From: Deltaproteobacteria bacterium
Lineage (GTDB): Bacteria; Myxococcota_A; UBA796; SXON01
Direction of reading: 5' to 3'
Assembly (NCBI GenBank): GCA_947490345.1
Contig: CANLGL010000047.1
Coordinates: 1 to 43,428 of the forward strand
DNA: 43,428 nt
The translations under genes and the position numbers were made by a program. Position 1 is the stretch's first letter. Every line of letters begins with the position of its first letter. Below the pieces are notes generated by a model, which did not search any database, was not told the origin of the DNA, and worked only from the letters and a program-made list of their open reading frames with translations. This document shows, one piece after another, positions 1 through 8,280 of this stretch.

Positions 1-38
1 CGGCATGGGGGACTGCGGTGAGGGGGAGAGCGCCACGT

Positions 39-64
39 CCCGTCGCGATATTCATCGCGACGGG
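39..64. repeat. Perfect 11-bp hairpin
   Basis: An 11-base arm at 39-49 (CCCGTCGCGAT) is followed by a four-base loop (50-53) and its exact complement at 54-64. It lies upstream of the adenosyltransferase gene and just before the larger GC-rich hairpin at 115-143. No T-run follows, so it is not a classical intrinsic terminator. It could be a structured leader, an operator or the end of an upstream transcript that lies outside the window. Confidence 0.6.
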
Positions 65-95
65 CGCCGCAGGCCGGAAACCGCAGGTTGGAGGC

Positions 96-145
96 CGGAG
101 GGAATGGCGCGGTAGGGGGAGAGGGCGGCGAGCCCTTTCCCCCCG
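96..145 (+). repeat. Dispersed hairpin element, copy A
   Basis: Arms at 115-126 and 132-143 pair over 12 bp with a single G.U, closing on the loop GGCGA (127-131). The 20 bases before it (GGGAATGGCGCGGTAGG core) closely match a stretch at 38341-38357, where a degenerate form of the same hairpin with the same GGCGA loop follows. A third copy lies on the minus strand at 15846-15872. The bases at 5-33 also resemble the 5' part of the element. Here it sits 20 bases before the adenosyltransferase start, so it may terminate an upstream transcript or act in the leader. Confidence 0.55.
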
Positions 146-164
146 TTACATGTTAGGGATCGCC

Positions 165-752
165 ATGCGAATCACCCGCGTGTACACCAAGACTGGCGAC
201 AAGGGGCAGACGGGCCTGGTCGGCGGGCAGCGCGTGCCCAAGGACCACGTCCGTATCGCCACGTACGGCACCACCGATGAGCTCAACGCCATCCTCGGCA
301 TCGTCCGCTGGCACAACCGGACCTCCGGCGCCGACCCCTCGGCGGTGAGGCGGATCGACGAGATGCTGCACCGCGTCCAGAACGACCTGTTCAACGTCGG
401 CAGCGACCTCGCCACGCGCCCTGAAGACCACTGGCCGGGGATGATTCGGGTGGCCGAGGCGGACGTGGAGCGCCTGGAAGGTTGGATCGACTCGCTCAAC
501 GAGGACGTGGGCCCGCTCAAGGAGTTCATCCTTCCGGGCGGGGGCCCAGTGGGCTCGTTCCTACATCAGGCGCGGACGGTCTGTCGCCGCGCTGAGCGTG
601 AGGTCGTGGCGCTCTTGCGGGAGGAGCCGAACACCGACGCGATGCCGATGAAGTATCTCAACCGACTCAGTGACTACCTGTTCGTCCTGGGCCGGTGGGC
701 AGCGAAGCAGCTCGGGGAGCCCGAAACGCTCTGGGATCGCCCAGCACGTTGA
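165..752 (+). CDS. pduO: PduO-type ATP:cob(I)alamin adenosyltransferase
   Basis: This 195-residue cytoplasmic enzyme transfers the adenosyl group of ATP to cob(I)alamin, making coenzyme B12. The family signature is at the N-terminus (YTKTGDKGQTGLVGG), which forms the ATP site. The helical bundle carries the conserved CRRAEREVVAL and NRLSDYLFVLGRW segments near the C-terminus. The reading frame is open upstream to position 18, but the ATG at 165 puts the signature at residues 6-20 as in the family, and the upstream part is hairpin-rich non-coding sequence. The length is normal for PduO/MMAB proteins. It is the first gene of a same-strand run that continues with an unknown protein. The sequence around it gives no B12 riboswitch core. 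Confidence 0.93.
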   Translation: MRITRVYTKTGDKGQTGLVGGQRVPKDHVRIATYGTTDELNAILGIVRWHNRTSGADPSAVRRIDEMLHRVQNDLFNVGSDLATRPEDHWPGMIRVAEADVERLEGWIDSLNEDVGPLKEFILPGGGPVGSFLHQARTVCRRAEREVVALLREEPNTDAMPMKYLNRLSDYLFVLGRWAAKQLGEPETLWDRPAR

Positions 753-818
753 AGAGCTTGCGTCAAGTTCTCCCGGGTTCGGCTGGACGGGTTAGAGGGG
801 CGGGCCTCGGAGGCAGAC

Positions 819-1571
819 GTGTCGGGTGAAGTGCAGAAGTCGAGTGTAGACAATCTTCGGAACAGCGATGCCCTCACGGTGCAGATCCTGGTCGCAGACA
901 TCATCCGGCTGCACATCGAGCGCATCGAAACCAGCGTGGTTGCAGACTTGTTCGCCCTGGCCGACGCCGAGCTCCCCAGTGGACTCTCCGACGATCTGAA
1001 GGTCTGGGCTGGCCGCGCCACCCGCGAAGTGATCGACCTTCCGGAAGGGGAGGCCCGCCGCGGCTTCCTCGCCGAAGTCGCCGCGCTCCCTGACGCGCTG
1101 GTGCCCGAGCGGCTCCGCGCGGCCATAGCGGCCCTCGCGCCGTCGTCCAACCAGGAAACGTTGGCCACCCTCGACGATCTTGCCACGCGCTGGGCGCTGA
1201 CCACCCCCGACGTGTTGGTGGTTGCGGTCAAAAAGAGCAGGGTCTCCGCCGCGGGCGCCAAGGCCGCCGCCGCCAAGGAGGCCAAGCCCAAGCGGGTGGC
1301 CGCCGTCAAGGCGCCCAAGATTCCGCCTGCCGACATCGATCCCCGCCGCGCCGCCTTCATCCGCTCCGACGTGTGGATCACCCTTGAGGGCAAGGACCCC
1401 GGCATCAAGGAAAATGTGCTTGTCGGCGGGATCAAGCACCGTAGCCCGTTCAAGGACATGGTCGAACCCGAGATCCGCGCCGAGCTCCGCAAGATGGAAC
1501 GCGACGGGCTCAAGGATAAGCCGGGTAAGCTGCGCATCCGCAAGTCAGGCGAACGCTGGGTCTACCGCTAA
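819..1571 (+). CDS. Hypothetical protein with Ala/Lys-rich linker
   Basis: I do not recognise this 250-residue protein. It begins at a GTG 66 bases after the adenosyltransferase stop. Residues 1-125 look helical and acidic. A low-complexity Ala/Lys segment follows at about residues 140-170 (AAGAKAAAAKEAKPKR), and the last 75 residues are compact and basic, ending in RKSGERWVYR. The linker resembles those joining two globular parts in nucleic-acid-associated proteins, but no DNA- or RNA-binding motif can be named. No signal peptide or membrane segment is visible. It is separated by only 14 bases from the FmdB-type zinc ribbon gene and is probably co-transcribed with it. Confidence 0.75.
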   Translation: MSGEVQKSSVDNLRNSDALTVQILVADIIRLHIERIETSVVADLFALADAELPSGLSDDLKVWAGRATREVIDLPEGEARRGFLAEVAALPDALVPERLRAAIAALAPSSNQETLATLDDLATRWALTTPDVLVVAVKKSRVSAAGAKAAAAKEAKPKRVAAVKAPKIPPADIDPRRAAFIRSDVWITLEGKDPGIKENVLVGGIKHRSPFKDMVEPEIRAELRKMERDGLKDKPGKLRIRKSGERWVYR

Positions 1572-1585
1572 ACGAGGAGTCACCG

Positions 1586-1843
1586 ATGCCCATCTACGAG
1601 TACCGCTGTGAGTGTGGTGAGGTCGTGGAGGCGTTGGTGCGCAACGGGCGCGAGCCCCTCGCGGGTCCGGATGCTGGGCACTTCTGTGGCACCGATGGCG
1701 GCTTGAAGAAGCTCATCTCGGCCCACAACGTCGGCAGCGGTGGCGGCGGTGCCTTCCGCGAGTCGAGCGCCGCGGCCAGCGAGGCGCCGGCGGATTCCGG
1801 CTGTGGCCATTGCGGCACCCCCACGGCGTGCGCCTACGATTGA
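1586..1843 (+). CDS. FmdB-family zinc ribbon protein
   Basis: The 85-residue protein starts MPIYEYRCECG, the hallmark of the FmdB/CxxC-type small zinc ribbon family. Instead of a tidy second CxxC, Cys34 stands alone (HFCGTDGG), followed by the usual LKKLIS segment. A Gly/Ser/Ala-rich stretch leads to a second Cys cluster, CGHCGTPTACAYD, at the C-terminus. Family members are named putative regulatory proteins from an old association with formamidase operons; their molecular role is not established. A GAGGAG ribosome-binding site precedes the ATG. The end of the gene overlaps the next reading frame. Confidence 0.85.
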   Translation: MPIYEYRCECGEVVEALVRNGREPLAGPDAGHFCGTDGGLKKLISAHNVGSGGGGAFRESSAAASEAPADSGCGHCGTPTACAYD

Positions 1844-2556
1844 CGGGCGTGGCCTGGGCGCTCTGGTTGGCCGCTTGCGCCGACTCCGAGGCCGAGCGAC
1901 TGCGTGTGGCGCTCGCGGCTCCTGACCTGGCGACGGCGGCGGCAGCGTGCGAAGGGCTCGCGGACCCGGGTCGCGACAGTTGCCTGGTCGGCGCGCTGGA
2001 GCGCTTCGACAGCCTCGCGCCCGCGGCGTGTGAGGCGGTGCGCACGCCGCTGTGGCAGGGGGAGTGCCGCTTCCAGTACGCCGAGCGGTTGGCGGGGGAG
2101 GGGCAGGCGGCGGCGGCGTTCGTCGCCTGTCAGGCCACGCCTTTCCGCCGGGAGTGCGGCTACCACCTGCTCCGCGAGGTTGCTCGCGGCGTGCTGGACG
2201 GTACCCCGGAGGCGGCGGGGGCGGCGTTGTCGCCATGGCGGCAGGTGCCCGGCCTGGACGACGCGCCGCGGCTGTTCTGGAAGGCCTGGTTTCGCGAACG
2301 GCGGCGGGCGGAGCAGGCCCTGGATCCGGAGGGGTGTCCGGAACAGGCGTGTGAGCAGGCGGCGCGTGAATCGTACTTCGAGAGCCTGCGGGCCCTGCAC
2401 CGAGCGGCGCCGGAGGAATTCTGCGCGGCGGCGCCGGCCTCCGTGTCGGGCTGGGCGGCGACCGAGGCGACCGCGGCGTGGCAAGCACGTTGGGTCGCCC
2501 ATGCCTGTCAGCGCGACGGCGCCGGCCGGCAAGAGGCTATACCGCCGACGCCATGA
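1828..2556 (+). CDS. Cys-rich helical lipoprotein, function unknown
   Basis: A short basic start, a hydrophobic stretch and the lipobox LAAC suggest a lipoprotein signal peptide. The mature part is Ala/Glu/Arg-rich and helical, with Cys residues spaced regularly (CEGLADPGRDSC, CRFQYAERL, CQATPFRREC, CPEQACEQA), as in helical-repeat proteins held by disulfides. The start is uncertain: GTG at 1828 gives a basic n-region, while TTG at 1810, TTG at 1840 (overlapping the fmdB stop) and GTG at 1849 are alternatives. The gene overlaps the end of fmdB and its stop overlaps the argS ATG, so it is coupled to both. I do not recognise a family. Confidence 0.7.
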   Translation: MRLRLTGVAWALWLAACADSEAERLRVALAAPDLATAAAACEGLADPGRDSCLVGALERFDSLAPAACEAVRTPLWQGECRFQYAERLAGEGQAAAAFVACQATPFRRECGYHLLREVARGVLDGTPEAAGAALSPWRQVPGLDDAPRLFWKAWFRERRRAEQALDPEGCPEQACEQAARESYFESLRALHRAAPEEFCAAAPASVSGWAATEATAAWQARWVAHACQRDGAGRQEAIPPTP

Positions 2557-4250
2557 TCCCCGCCCTGCTCCGCCCCCTTGCCGCTCTTGCGGCCGCCAGC
2601 GTCGACCCTGAGGCCGATGTCGATGCGCTCGTCCCCACCAACAATCCCGCCCACGGCGACTACCAGTGGAACTTCGCGTTCCGGATGGCCAAGGCCCGGC
2701 GCGAGAACCCGCGCGCGCTGGCGGAGCGGCTGGTCCCCTGTTTCGCGGGGCAGCCCGGCGTCGGCAAAGCGGAGGTGGCCGGTCCCGGCTTCCTGAACCT
2801 GCACCTGGATGATGTGTGGTTGGCGCGCACACTGGTCGCGCAGGCTGCCGATCCGCAGTTCGGCCTCGTCCAGAGCGGCGCCGAAAAGCTGGCGATCATC
2901 GACTTCTCCTCGCCGAACGTGGCCAAGCGGATGCACGTCGGGCATATGCGCAGCACGCACCTCGGCCACGTGCTCTCGCTCATGCACCGCGCCGCCGGCT
3001 GGACGGTCATCGGCGACAACCACATCGGCGACTGGGGCACGCCCTTCGGCAAGCTCATCGTCGCGTGGGACCACTGGCGCGATCAGGCCGCGTATGACGC
3101 CGATCCCGTGGGCGAGCTGGAGAGGTTGTACGTTCTCTTCGGCGAAAAATCGGCGGCCAAGGAGGGCGCCGGGGTGCACCTGGCCGACCGCGCCCGCGAC
3201 GAAACCGCCAAGCTGCAGCGCGGCGACCCCCGAAACACCGCGTTGTGGGAGCAGTTTCGGAGGGCGTCGCTCGCGGAGTACGAAACGGTCTATGCGCGGA
3301 TGGGCGTGCGCTTCGAGGAGGTGCTCGGCGAGTCGGCCTACGGAGGCATGACCGACGAGATTGTCGCGGCGCTTCTGGCCGAGGGGGTAGCCGAAGCGAG
3401 CGACGGCGCCGTCATCGTGCGCCTCGGCGACCAGGTCAGCGTCGTGCGCAAGAAGGATGGCGCCGCCACCTACACGGCAACCGATCTCGCGTGTGTGCGC
3501 TACCGGGTCCAGCGCTGGAGCCCCGCCAAGATGGTCTACGTCACCGACGCCCGCCAGCACCAGCACTTCATGACCTTCTTCGCCGTCGCCGCGCGCTGGA
3601 ACGTCGCCGCCGAGCTGGTGCACATGGGCTTTGGCATGCTGAAGCTGCCGGATGGGACGATGAGCACCCGCAAGGGCAACGTCATCCGCCTGGTGGAGCT
3701 GTTGGACGAAGCCGTTGCCCGCGCCCGGGCCATCGTCGACGAGAAGTCCGGCTCCCTCGATGAGGCCGAGCGCGCCTTGATCGCGGAGGCGGTGGGCGTG
3801 GGTGCGGTGCGCTACCAGGACCTCGTCCAGTCTCCCAGCACCGACATCACCTTCGATTGGGACCGCATGCTCGCGATGGACGGCAACAGCGCGCCCTACC
3901 TGCTCTACAGCCGCGCCCGCGCTGCCTCGCTGCTCCGCAAGGCCGCCGCCGCCGGGTATGTGCCCGACCTCGCCGCGCTCACGCTGGAGCACCCCAAGGA
4001 GCGCGAGCTGGCGCTCTGCATGTTGCGCTTTCCCGAGGCGGTTGAGTCGGCGCTGCGGGCGACCGCGCCCAACCTCGTTGCGGAGGCCACATACCGCCTC
4101 TGCGAAGCCTTCAACCGCTTCTACTACGAGCTTCCCGTGCTGACCGGGCAGGAGCGCCTCGCGTCGCGACTGGCGCTGACGTGCGTGGCCGATCGGCTCA
4201 TCGTTCGCGCGCTTCGCCTCTTGGGGCTCACCCCCCTGGACCGGATGTGA
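2553..4250 (+). CDS. argS: Arginyl-tRNA synthetase
   Basis: This 565-residue class I synthetase charges tRNA-Arg with arginine using ATP. An N-terminal Arg-tRNA synthetase domain (residues about 1-90) precedes the catalytic core. The HIGH-type motif appears as HVGHMRSTHLGH near residue 130, and the KMSKS loop is represented by MSTRKGN near residue 370, a form seen in ArgS. The DALR anticodon-binding domain fills the last 110 residues (YLLYSRARAASLLRKA onward). The ATG at 2553 overlaps the stop of the upstream lipoprotein gene as ATGA and gives the normal N-terminal domain. The stop overlaps the GTG start of the cyclase gene. Confidence 0.96.
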   Translation: MIPALLRPLAALAAASVDPEADVDALVPTNNPAHGDYQWNFAFRMAKARRENPRALAERLVPCFAGQPGVGKAEVAGPGFLNLHLDDVWLARTLVAQAADPQFGLVQSGAEKLAIIDFSSPNVAKRMHVGHMRSTHLGHVLSLMHRAAGWTVIGDNHIGDWGTPFGKLIVAWDHWRDQAAYDADPVGELERLYVLFGEKSAAKEGAGVHLADRARDETAKLQRGDPRNTALWEQFRRASLAEYETVYARMGVRFEEVLGESAYGGMTDEIVAALLAEGVAEASDGAVIVRLGDQVSVVRKKDGAATYTATDLACVRYRVQRWSPAKMVYVTDARQHQHFMTFFAVAARWNVAAELVHMGFGMLKLPDGTMSTRKGNVIRLVELLDEAVARARAIVDEKSGSLDEAERALIAEAVGVGAVRYQDLVQSPSTDITFDWDRMLAMDGNSAPYLLYSRARAASLLRKAAAAGYVPDLAALTLEHPKERELALCMLRFPEAVESALRATAPNLVAEATYRLCEAFNRFYYELPVLTGQERLASRLALTCVADRLIVRALRLLGLTPLDRM

Positions 4251-5443
4251 GCCTGCTCGACGAGACCACCGAGCGCGCCTTCGAGCGCGAACGGCGGCGA
4301 AACGCCAGGACCTTCGCCATGGTCCGGCTCGTCGCGGCGATCGCCTGGACGGGCGCCGCGTTGTTGTTGGAGTGGCGCCCCCAGCAGCCGGTCATCGTCG
4401 GCTACCTCGGGCTGGCGGCGGCGGTGTGGCTGGCGCTGCGGCGCTGGCCCCAGCTGCTGGAGGCGAGCTTCTGGGCGCTGGTGCTCCTGGACCTGCCGAT
4501 GCTGACCTTCGCCCAGGTGGTGGCGATGTTGCAGCACGCGGACGATCCTGCCTACGCCGCGGCGATGAACAACGCGCTCTTGGGGCTGGTGATCGCCGGC
4601 TCGACCTTTGCGCTCCGCCCACGGGTGACCTGGGCGGTCGCCGCCGGCGCGCTGGTGGCGCAGATGATCGCGGTGAACCTCGGCGGGCAGTATTCGCCGG
4701 GTCGGCTCATCGGCACCGTCCTCTGCTTTGGCACGCTGGCCGGCTTGAGCTCGGCGATGGTCCGGCAGGTCAAGCGTCTGGTACACAGCACGGCTACGGA
4801 GCAGACGGCGCGGGCTCGCCTGCAACGTTACTTCTCCCCAGCGGTCGCGACTGAGATTGTCGAGGGTATGGCGGAGGTCCACAGCCAGCATCGGGTGATC
4901 ACCGTGCTCGTGGCCGACATCCGCGGCTTTACCAGCATGACCGCGGGCGCCGAGGCCGAGAGCGTGGTCGCCTGGCTGGATGAGTGGCTTGCGGCGATGG
5001 TGGTGGTGCTCTTCCGCAACGGCGGCACGCTGGACAAGTTCCTCGGGGACGGCTTGCTGGCGTGGTTCGGCGCGCCCAGCGAACAGACCGATCAGGCCGA
5101 GCGCGCCGTGCGTTGTGCGCTCCAGATGCAGGCCGCGATGGGCGAGGTCAACCGTCGTCGGGAGGGGGGCGGCCTGCCCCCGCTCAAGATCGGCATCGGC
5201 GTGCACACGGCGCTCGCGTTGGTCGGCGACATCGGCCCCGAAACCCGTCGTGAGTACACCGCGATCGGAGACGCGGTGACCGTCGCGAGTCGCATCGAGG
5301 GGCTCACCAAGGTCCTGGGCGTCGGCGTCCTGGTGAGCGGGGCGACGCGCGCCGCGGCCGGGGATGGTTTCGCCTGGCAATCGCTGCCGGAGCAGCTGAT
5401 CCGGGGGCGGGAGGAGGCGATTGAGGTTTGGAGTGTGGGGTAG
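4247..5443 (+). CDS. Membrane class III adenylate/guanylate cyclase
   Basis: The 398-residue protein has an N-terminal membrane region with about five or six hydrophobic segments (residues 20-170), a short helical connector, and a C-terminal cyclase homology domain from about residue 215. Metal-binding Asp residues are present in VLVADIRGFTSM and in LDKFLGDGLLAWFG, the latter also carrying the substrate-selecting Lys. In the signature that normally reads DxVNxAxR, this protein has IGDAVTVASRIE, so the transition-state Asn is Thr while the Arg is kept. That may lower or alter cyclase activity. GTG at 4247 overlaps the argS stop. The product would be cAMP or cGMP, sensed through an unknown membrane input. 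Confidence 0.88.
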   Translation: MSLLDETTERAFERERRRNARTFAMVRLVAAIAWTGAALLLEWRPQQPVIVGYLGLAAAVWLALRRWPQLLEASFWALVLLDLPMLTFAQVVAMLQHADDPAYAAAMNNALLGLVIAGSTFALRPRVTWAVAAGALVAQMIAVNLGGQYSPGRLIGTVLCFGTLAGLSSAMVRQVKRLVHSTATEQTARARLQRYFSPAVATEIVEGMAEVHSQHRVITVLVADIRGFTSMTAGAEAESVVAWLDEWLAAMVVVLFRNGGTLDKFLGDGLLAWFGAPSEQTDQAERAVRCALQMQAAMGEVNRRREGGGLPPLKIGIGVHTALALVGDIGPETRREYTAIGDAVTVASRIEGLTKVLGVGVLVSGATRAAAGDGFAWQSLPEQLIRGREEAIEVWSVG

Positions 5444-5478
5444 GGGGGCTCATTCCACAGCACAGCGCCCGCCAATGT

Positions 5479-5844
5479 TCACTCCGGAGGCCGCCAGATG
5501 CCGCCCAGCAGCTCCTCGCAGCTCGCTTGACCTTCCGTGGCGTCGACCTCGTCGGTGTAGTTCCACACGGTCGAACAGTTCGGGTTGTCGGGGCCGGTAC
5601 AACCGCCACCCGGGTAGGAGCGGTCACAGATCGTCACCACGGTGCCGCCACTGAACTCGCAGGTCTCGGACATCGCGACGACATCGTCGGCGCTCATCTG
5701 CTCGGTCCACTCGGTGCACGTGCCATTGTTGAAGTCGCAGGCGACCTCCACATCGCCGAGCACGGTACAGTCCACAGGGGCGGTATCGTCCCCCGCCGAG
5801 GTGTCCGTTCCAGCGGTGCAGGCCAGCAGCAGAAGGAAGGTCAT
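5479..5844 (-). CDS. Small Cys-rich lipoprotein
   Basis: The 121-residue product has a very short signal, MTFLLLLAC, with the lipobox Cys at residue 9. A DT-rich linker follows (TAGTDTSAGDDTAPVD), the style seen in several other lipoproteins of this window. The remainder is acidic with at least eight Cys residues (for example CTVLGDVEVACDFNNGTC and CEELLGGIWRPPE), suggesting a small disulfide-bonded extracytoplasmic domain. I recognise no family. It lies 27 bases downstream of yhbY on the same strand and converges with the cyclase gene. The short signal is typical for this genome's lipoproteins. Confidence 0.72.
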   Translation of the reverse strand: MTFLLLLACTAGTDTSAGDDTAPVDCTVLGDVEVACDFNNGTCTEWTEQMSADDVVAMSETCEFSGGTVVTICDRSYPGGGCTGPDNPNCSTVWNYTDEVDATEGQASCEELLGGIWRPPE

Positions 5845-5871
5845 CTGAGGAGTGTACCCCTTGTTGCCCCC

Positions 5872-6171
5872 CTACACCTTCGGCAGCTCGATCTCCGGCT
5901 CCTTCTTCCGACGGCGGTACAGGACCGCGACATGGCCGACTTTCTGGGCTAGCGTCGCCGACGTGCCCTCGACGAGTGCGGCGATGATCGTGTCTTTGTC
6001 GGCCTCGGCGCCGTCGCTGATGCGCACCTTGATGAGCTCGTGGGCGTTGAGCTCCACATGGGTCTTGCGGATCACCGCCTCGGACGCGCCCTCTTTGCCG
6101 ACAAAGACCACGGGGTTGAGGGAGTGGGCGAGGCCACGGAGGTAGGCGCGCTGCTTCGAGGTCAGTTGCAT
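5872..6171 (-). CDS. yhbY: YhbY-type CRM-domain RNA-binding protein
   Basis: This 99-residue protein is a single CRM domain, the ribosome-assembly factor family that associates with pre-50S particles. It begins [18 protein letters not shown] and shows the family's [10 protein letters not shown] loop (the GxxG-like RNA-binding segment), then ELIKVRI, and ends after [14 protein letters not shown]. The length and start match the family. It is divergent from the sugar-nucleotide gene at 6207, with a 35-base gap that must hold both promoters. Confidence 0.93.
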   Translation of the reverse strand: MQLTSKQRAYLRGLAHSLNPVVFVGKEGASEAVIRKTHVELNAHELIKVRISDGAEADKDTIIAALVEGTSATLAQKVGHVAVLYRRRKKEPEIELPKV

Positions 6172-6206
6172 GGGCTCGCGGGGTAATTCGGCATAAGCCG
6201 CGCGCC

Positions 6207-7151
6207 ATGCGCATCCTCGTGTCCGGGGGCGCGGGATTCGTCCCGAGCCACCTTTGCGACCAGCTCCTCGGCCAGGGCCACGAGGTGGTGGCGGTCGACA
6301 ACTTCATCACCGGCCATCGGCGCAACCTCGCCACGCTGTCGCCGCAGCCGGGTTTCCAGCTGGTCGAGGCCAATGTCAGCCTCCCCCTCGATCTGCCCGG
6401 TCGCTTCGACCGCGTCTACCACATGGCGTCGCCGGCCAGCCCCATCGACTATGTCGAGCTGCCTTTCGACACGCTGTACGCCGGCTCCGACGGCACCCGC
6501 AATCTCCTCGAGCGCGCCCGCAACGACGGCGCCCGCTTCCTCTTGGCCAGCACGTCAGAGGTGTATGGCGACCCCGCGGTGCACCCCCAGACCGAGGACT
6601 ACTGGGGCAACGTGAACCCCGTGGGCGTGCGCAGCGTGTACGACGAAGCCAAGCGCTACGCCGAGGCGCTGACGATGGCCTACCGCCGCTACCACGGCGT
6701 CCAGACGCGGATCGTGCGCATCTTCAACACCTTCGGCCCGCGTATGCGGCCCAACGACGGGCGGGTGATGCCGGCGTTCTGCTCGCAGGCGCTCCGGGGC
6801 GAGGCGCTCACGGTCTTCGGCGACGGCCAGCAGACGCGCAGCCTGTGCTACGTCACCGACCTGGTCGCGGGCATCGTCGGGCTGATGGAGTCCGACCTGG
6901 GCGAGCCCTGCAACGTCGGCAACCCCCACGAAATGACGATGCTGCAACTGGCGCAGCACATCAACCGCTTCACCGGCAACACCGCTGGGATCGTGTTCCG
7001 GCCGCTGCCGCAGGATGACCCAACGCGGCGGCGTCCCGACATATCGCGCGCGCGGGCGGCCTTCGGGTGGGAGCCGAAGGTCGGCTTTGAGGAAGGCGTG
7101 GCGGCGACGGTCGCCCACTTCCGGACCCTGATGGAGCGCGGGGAGCTCTGA
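6207..7151 (+). CDS. UDP-glucuronate decarboxylase-like SDR epimerase
   Basis: The 314-residue protein is an extended short-chain dehydrogenase. It matches UDP-glucuronate decarboxylase (UXS), which makes UDP-xylose, through [10 protein letters not shown] (family: ACPASP), the catalytic Ser/Thr in STSEVYGDP, the YDEAKRYAE Tyr-Lys pair, [30 protein letters not shown] and the C-terminal [14 protein letters not shown]. The N-terminal nucleotide-binding motif reads [10 protein letters not shown], so the third Gly of the usual GGAGFIGSHL is Pro. The length fits bacterial UXS. Eight bases separate it from alr. The likely role is supplying an activated sugar for surface polysaccharide; other UXS-related epimerases remain possible. 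Confidence 0.87.
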   Translation: MRILVSGGAGFVPSHLCDQLLGQGHEVVAVDNFITGHRRNLATLSPQPGFQLVEANVSLPLDLPGRFDRVYHMASPASPIDYVELPFDTLYAGSDGTRNLLERARNDGARFLLASTSEVYGDPAVHPQTEDYWGNVNPVGVRSVYDEAKRYAEALTMAYRRYHGVQTRIVRIFNTFGPRMRPNDGRVMPAFCSQALRGEALTVFGDGQQTRSLCYVTDLVAGIVGLMESDLGEPCNVGNPHEMTMLQLAQHINRFTGNTAGIVFRPLPQDDPTRRRPDISRARAAFGWEPKVGFEEGVAATVAHFRTLMERGEL

Positions 7152-7158
7152 CGGCACC

Positions 7159-8280
7159 ATGAGCGAGGATTTTCGCCAGCTTCGCCCGACGACCGCGCAC
7201 GTGGACCTTGACGCGCTTCAGGGGAACTTCCGTGCGTTGCAGGCGCGTGTGGGGCCGCGGGTGCGGGTGTTGGCGGCGGTCAAGGGGGATGCGTATGGTC
7301 ATGGCGCCGTCGCGGTGGCGCGATCGTTGGCGGTGGCGGGGTGCGATGCCTTCGGCGTGGCGCTGGTGGAGGAGGGGGCGCAGCTCCGCGATGCCGGAGT
7401 GGACGGGCTGGTCTTGTGCATGGGGGGTGTCGGTCGGCACGGCGCGGAGGAGGCGGTGGCCCGAAACCTGACGCCGGTCGTGTACGACGAGGGGGATGCC
7501 GAACGACTCGATGCGGCCGCACAAGCGGCCGGTGTCCGCCTCGCAGTGCACCTCAAGATCGACACCGGCATGGGCCGGCTCGGCGTCCCGCTTCCCCAGT
7601 GGGAGCGGTTTCTCGACCGCTTCGCGCGCTACGCCGCCCTGGACCTCGACGCGGTGATGACCCACTTCGCCGAGTCGGAGGTCGAGGACGACACCTACAC
7701 CCTGGAACAGCTCCGTCGGTTCCGACAGGCTGTCGCGACCGCAAACGCGCGTGGATTCACTGCTCGCATCCAGCACGCCGCCAACTCGGGCGCGCTCCTC
7801 CGTCATCGAGGGGCGTGGTTCGACATGGTCCGCCCCGGCATCGCGCTCTACGGGGCGCCGCCGATCGCGGCGCCGGAGCTGCAACCGGTCATGCGGGTCA
7901 CGACGCGGGTCTTGTTCGTGAAGGACCTCCCGCGCGGGGCCTCGGTCAGCTACGGCCGGCGTTGGGTGACCAGCCGACCGTCCCGCATCGCCACCTTGCC
8001 GGTCGGGTACGCCGATGGCTATCCGCGGGCGCTGTCCGGACACGCCGAGGTGCTGGTCAACGGGCAGCGTTGTCCGGTGGTCGGCACGGTGTGCATGGAC
8101 CTCTGCATGGTCGATGTCACCGAGCTTTCCGAGCCGGTGTGCAGCGGCGACGAGGTGGTGCTCCTGGGAGGGGAGGGCCCCGGCCGCATCGATGCGAACA
8201 CCCTCGCGGGGTGGGCCGGCACCATTCCGTACGAGATCCTCTGTGGCTTCAGCGAGCGCATTCCCCGGCAGCATGCATGA
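7159..8280 (+). CDS. alr: Alanine racemase
   Basis: This 373-residue PLP enzyme interconverts L- and D-alanine for peptidoglycan. The PLP-binding Lys is in AVKGDAYGHG near residue 42 (family: AVKANAYGHG) and the second catalytic base, Tyr, is in GASVSYGRRW near residue 268. Other family landmarks are KIDTGMGRLG, MTHFAESE, HAANSGALL, VRPGIALYG, LPVGYADGYPR and VGTVCMDLCMVDVT. The ATG at 7159 follows a short gap after the epimerase gene, and the stop overlaps the mlaE ATG (ATGA at 8277-8280). The combination with Mla genes links wall precursor supply with envelope lipid transport in one operon. Confidence 0.95.
   Translation: MSEDFRQLRPTTAHVDLDALQGNFRALQARVGPRVRVLAAVKGDAYGHGAVAVARSLAVAGCDAFGVALVEEGAQLRDAGVDGLVLCMGGVGRHGAEEAVARNLTPVVYDEGDAERLDAAAQAAGVRLAVHLKIDTGMGRLGVPLPQWERFLDRFARYAALDLDAVMTHFAESEVEDDTYTLEQLRRFRQAVATANARGFTARIQHAANSGALLRHRGAWFDMVRPGIALYGAPPIAAPELQPVMRVTTRVLFVKDLPRGASVSYGRRWVTSRPSRIATLPVGYADGYPRALSGHAEVLVNGQRCPVVGTVCMDLCMVDVTELSEPVCSGDEVVLLGGEGPGRIDANTLAGWAGTIPYEILCGFSERIPRQHA

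Noticed and set aside
1..164. Cobalamin riboswitch before the adenosyltransferase gene
   Set aside because: The leader is structured and the gene is B12-related, but none of the conserved B12-box elements (GCCACTG-type box or the CCCGC-ACTGT core) is present.
7341..8276. Long upstream extension of mlaE
   Set aside because: It is an alternative frame within alr; the ATG at 8277 overlapping the alr stop gives the normal MlaE length.
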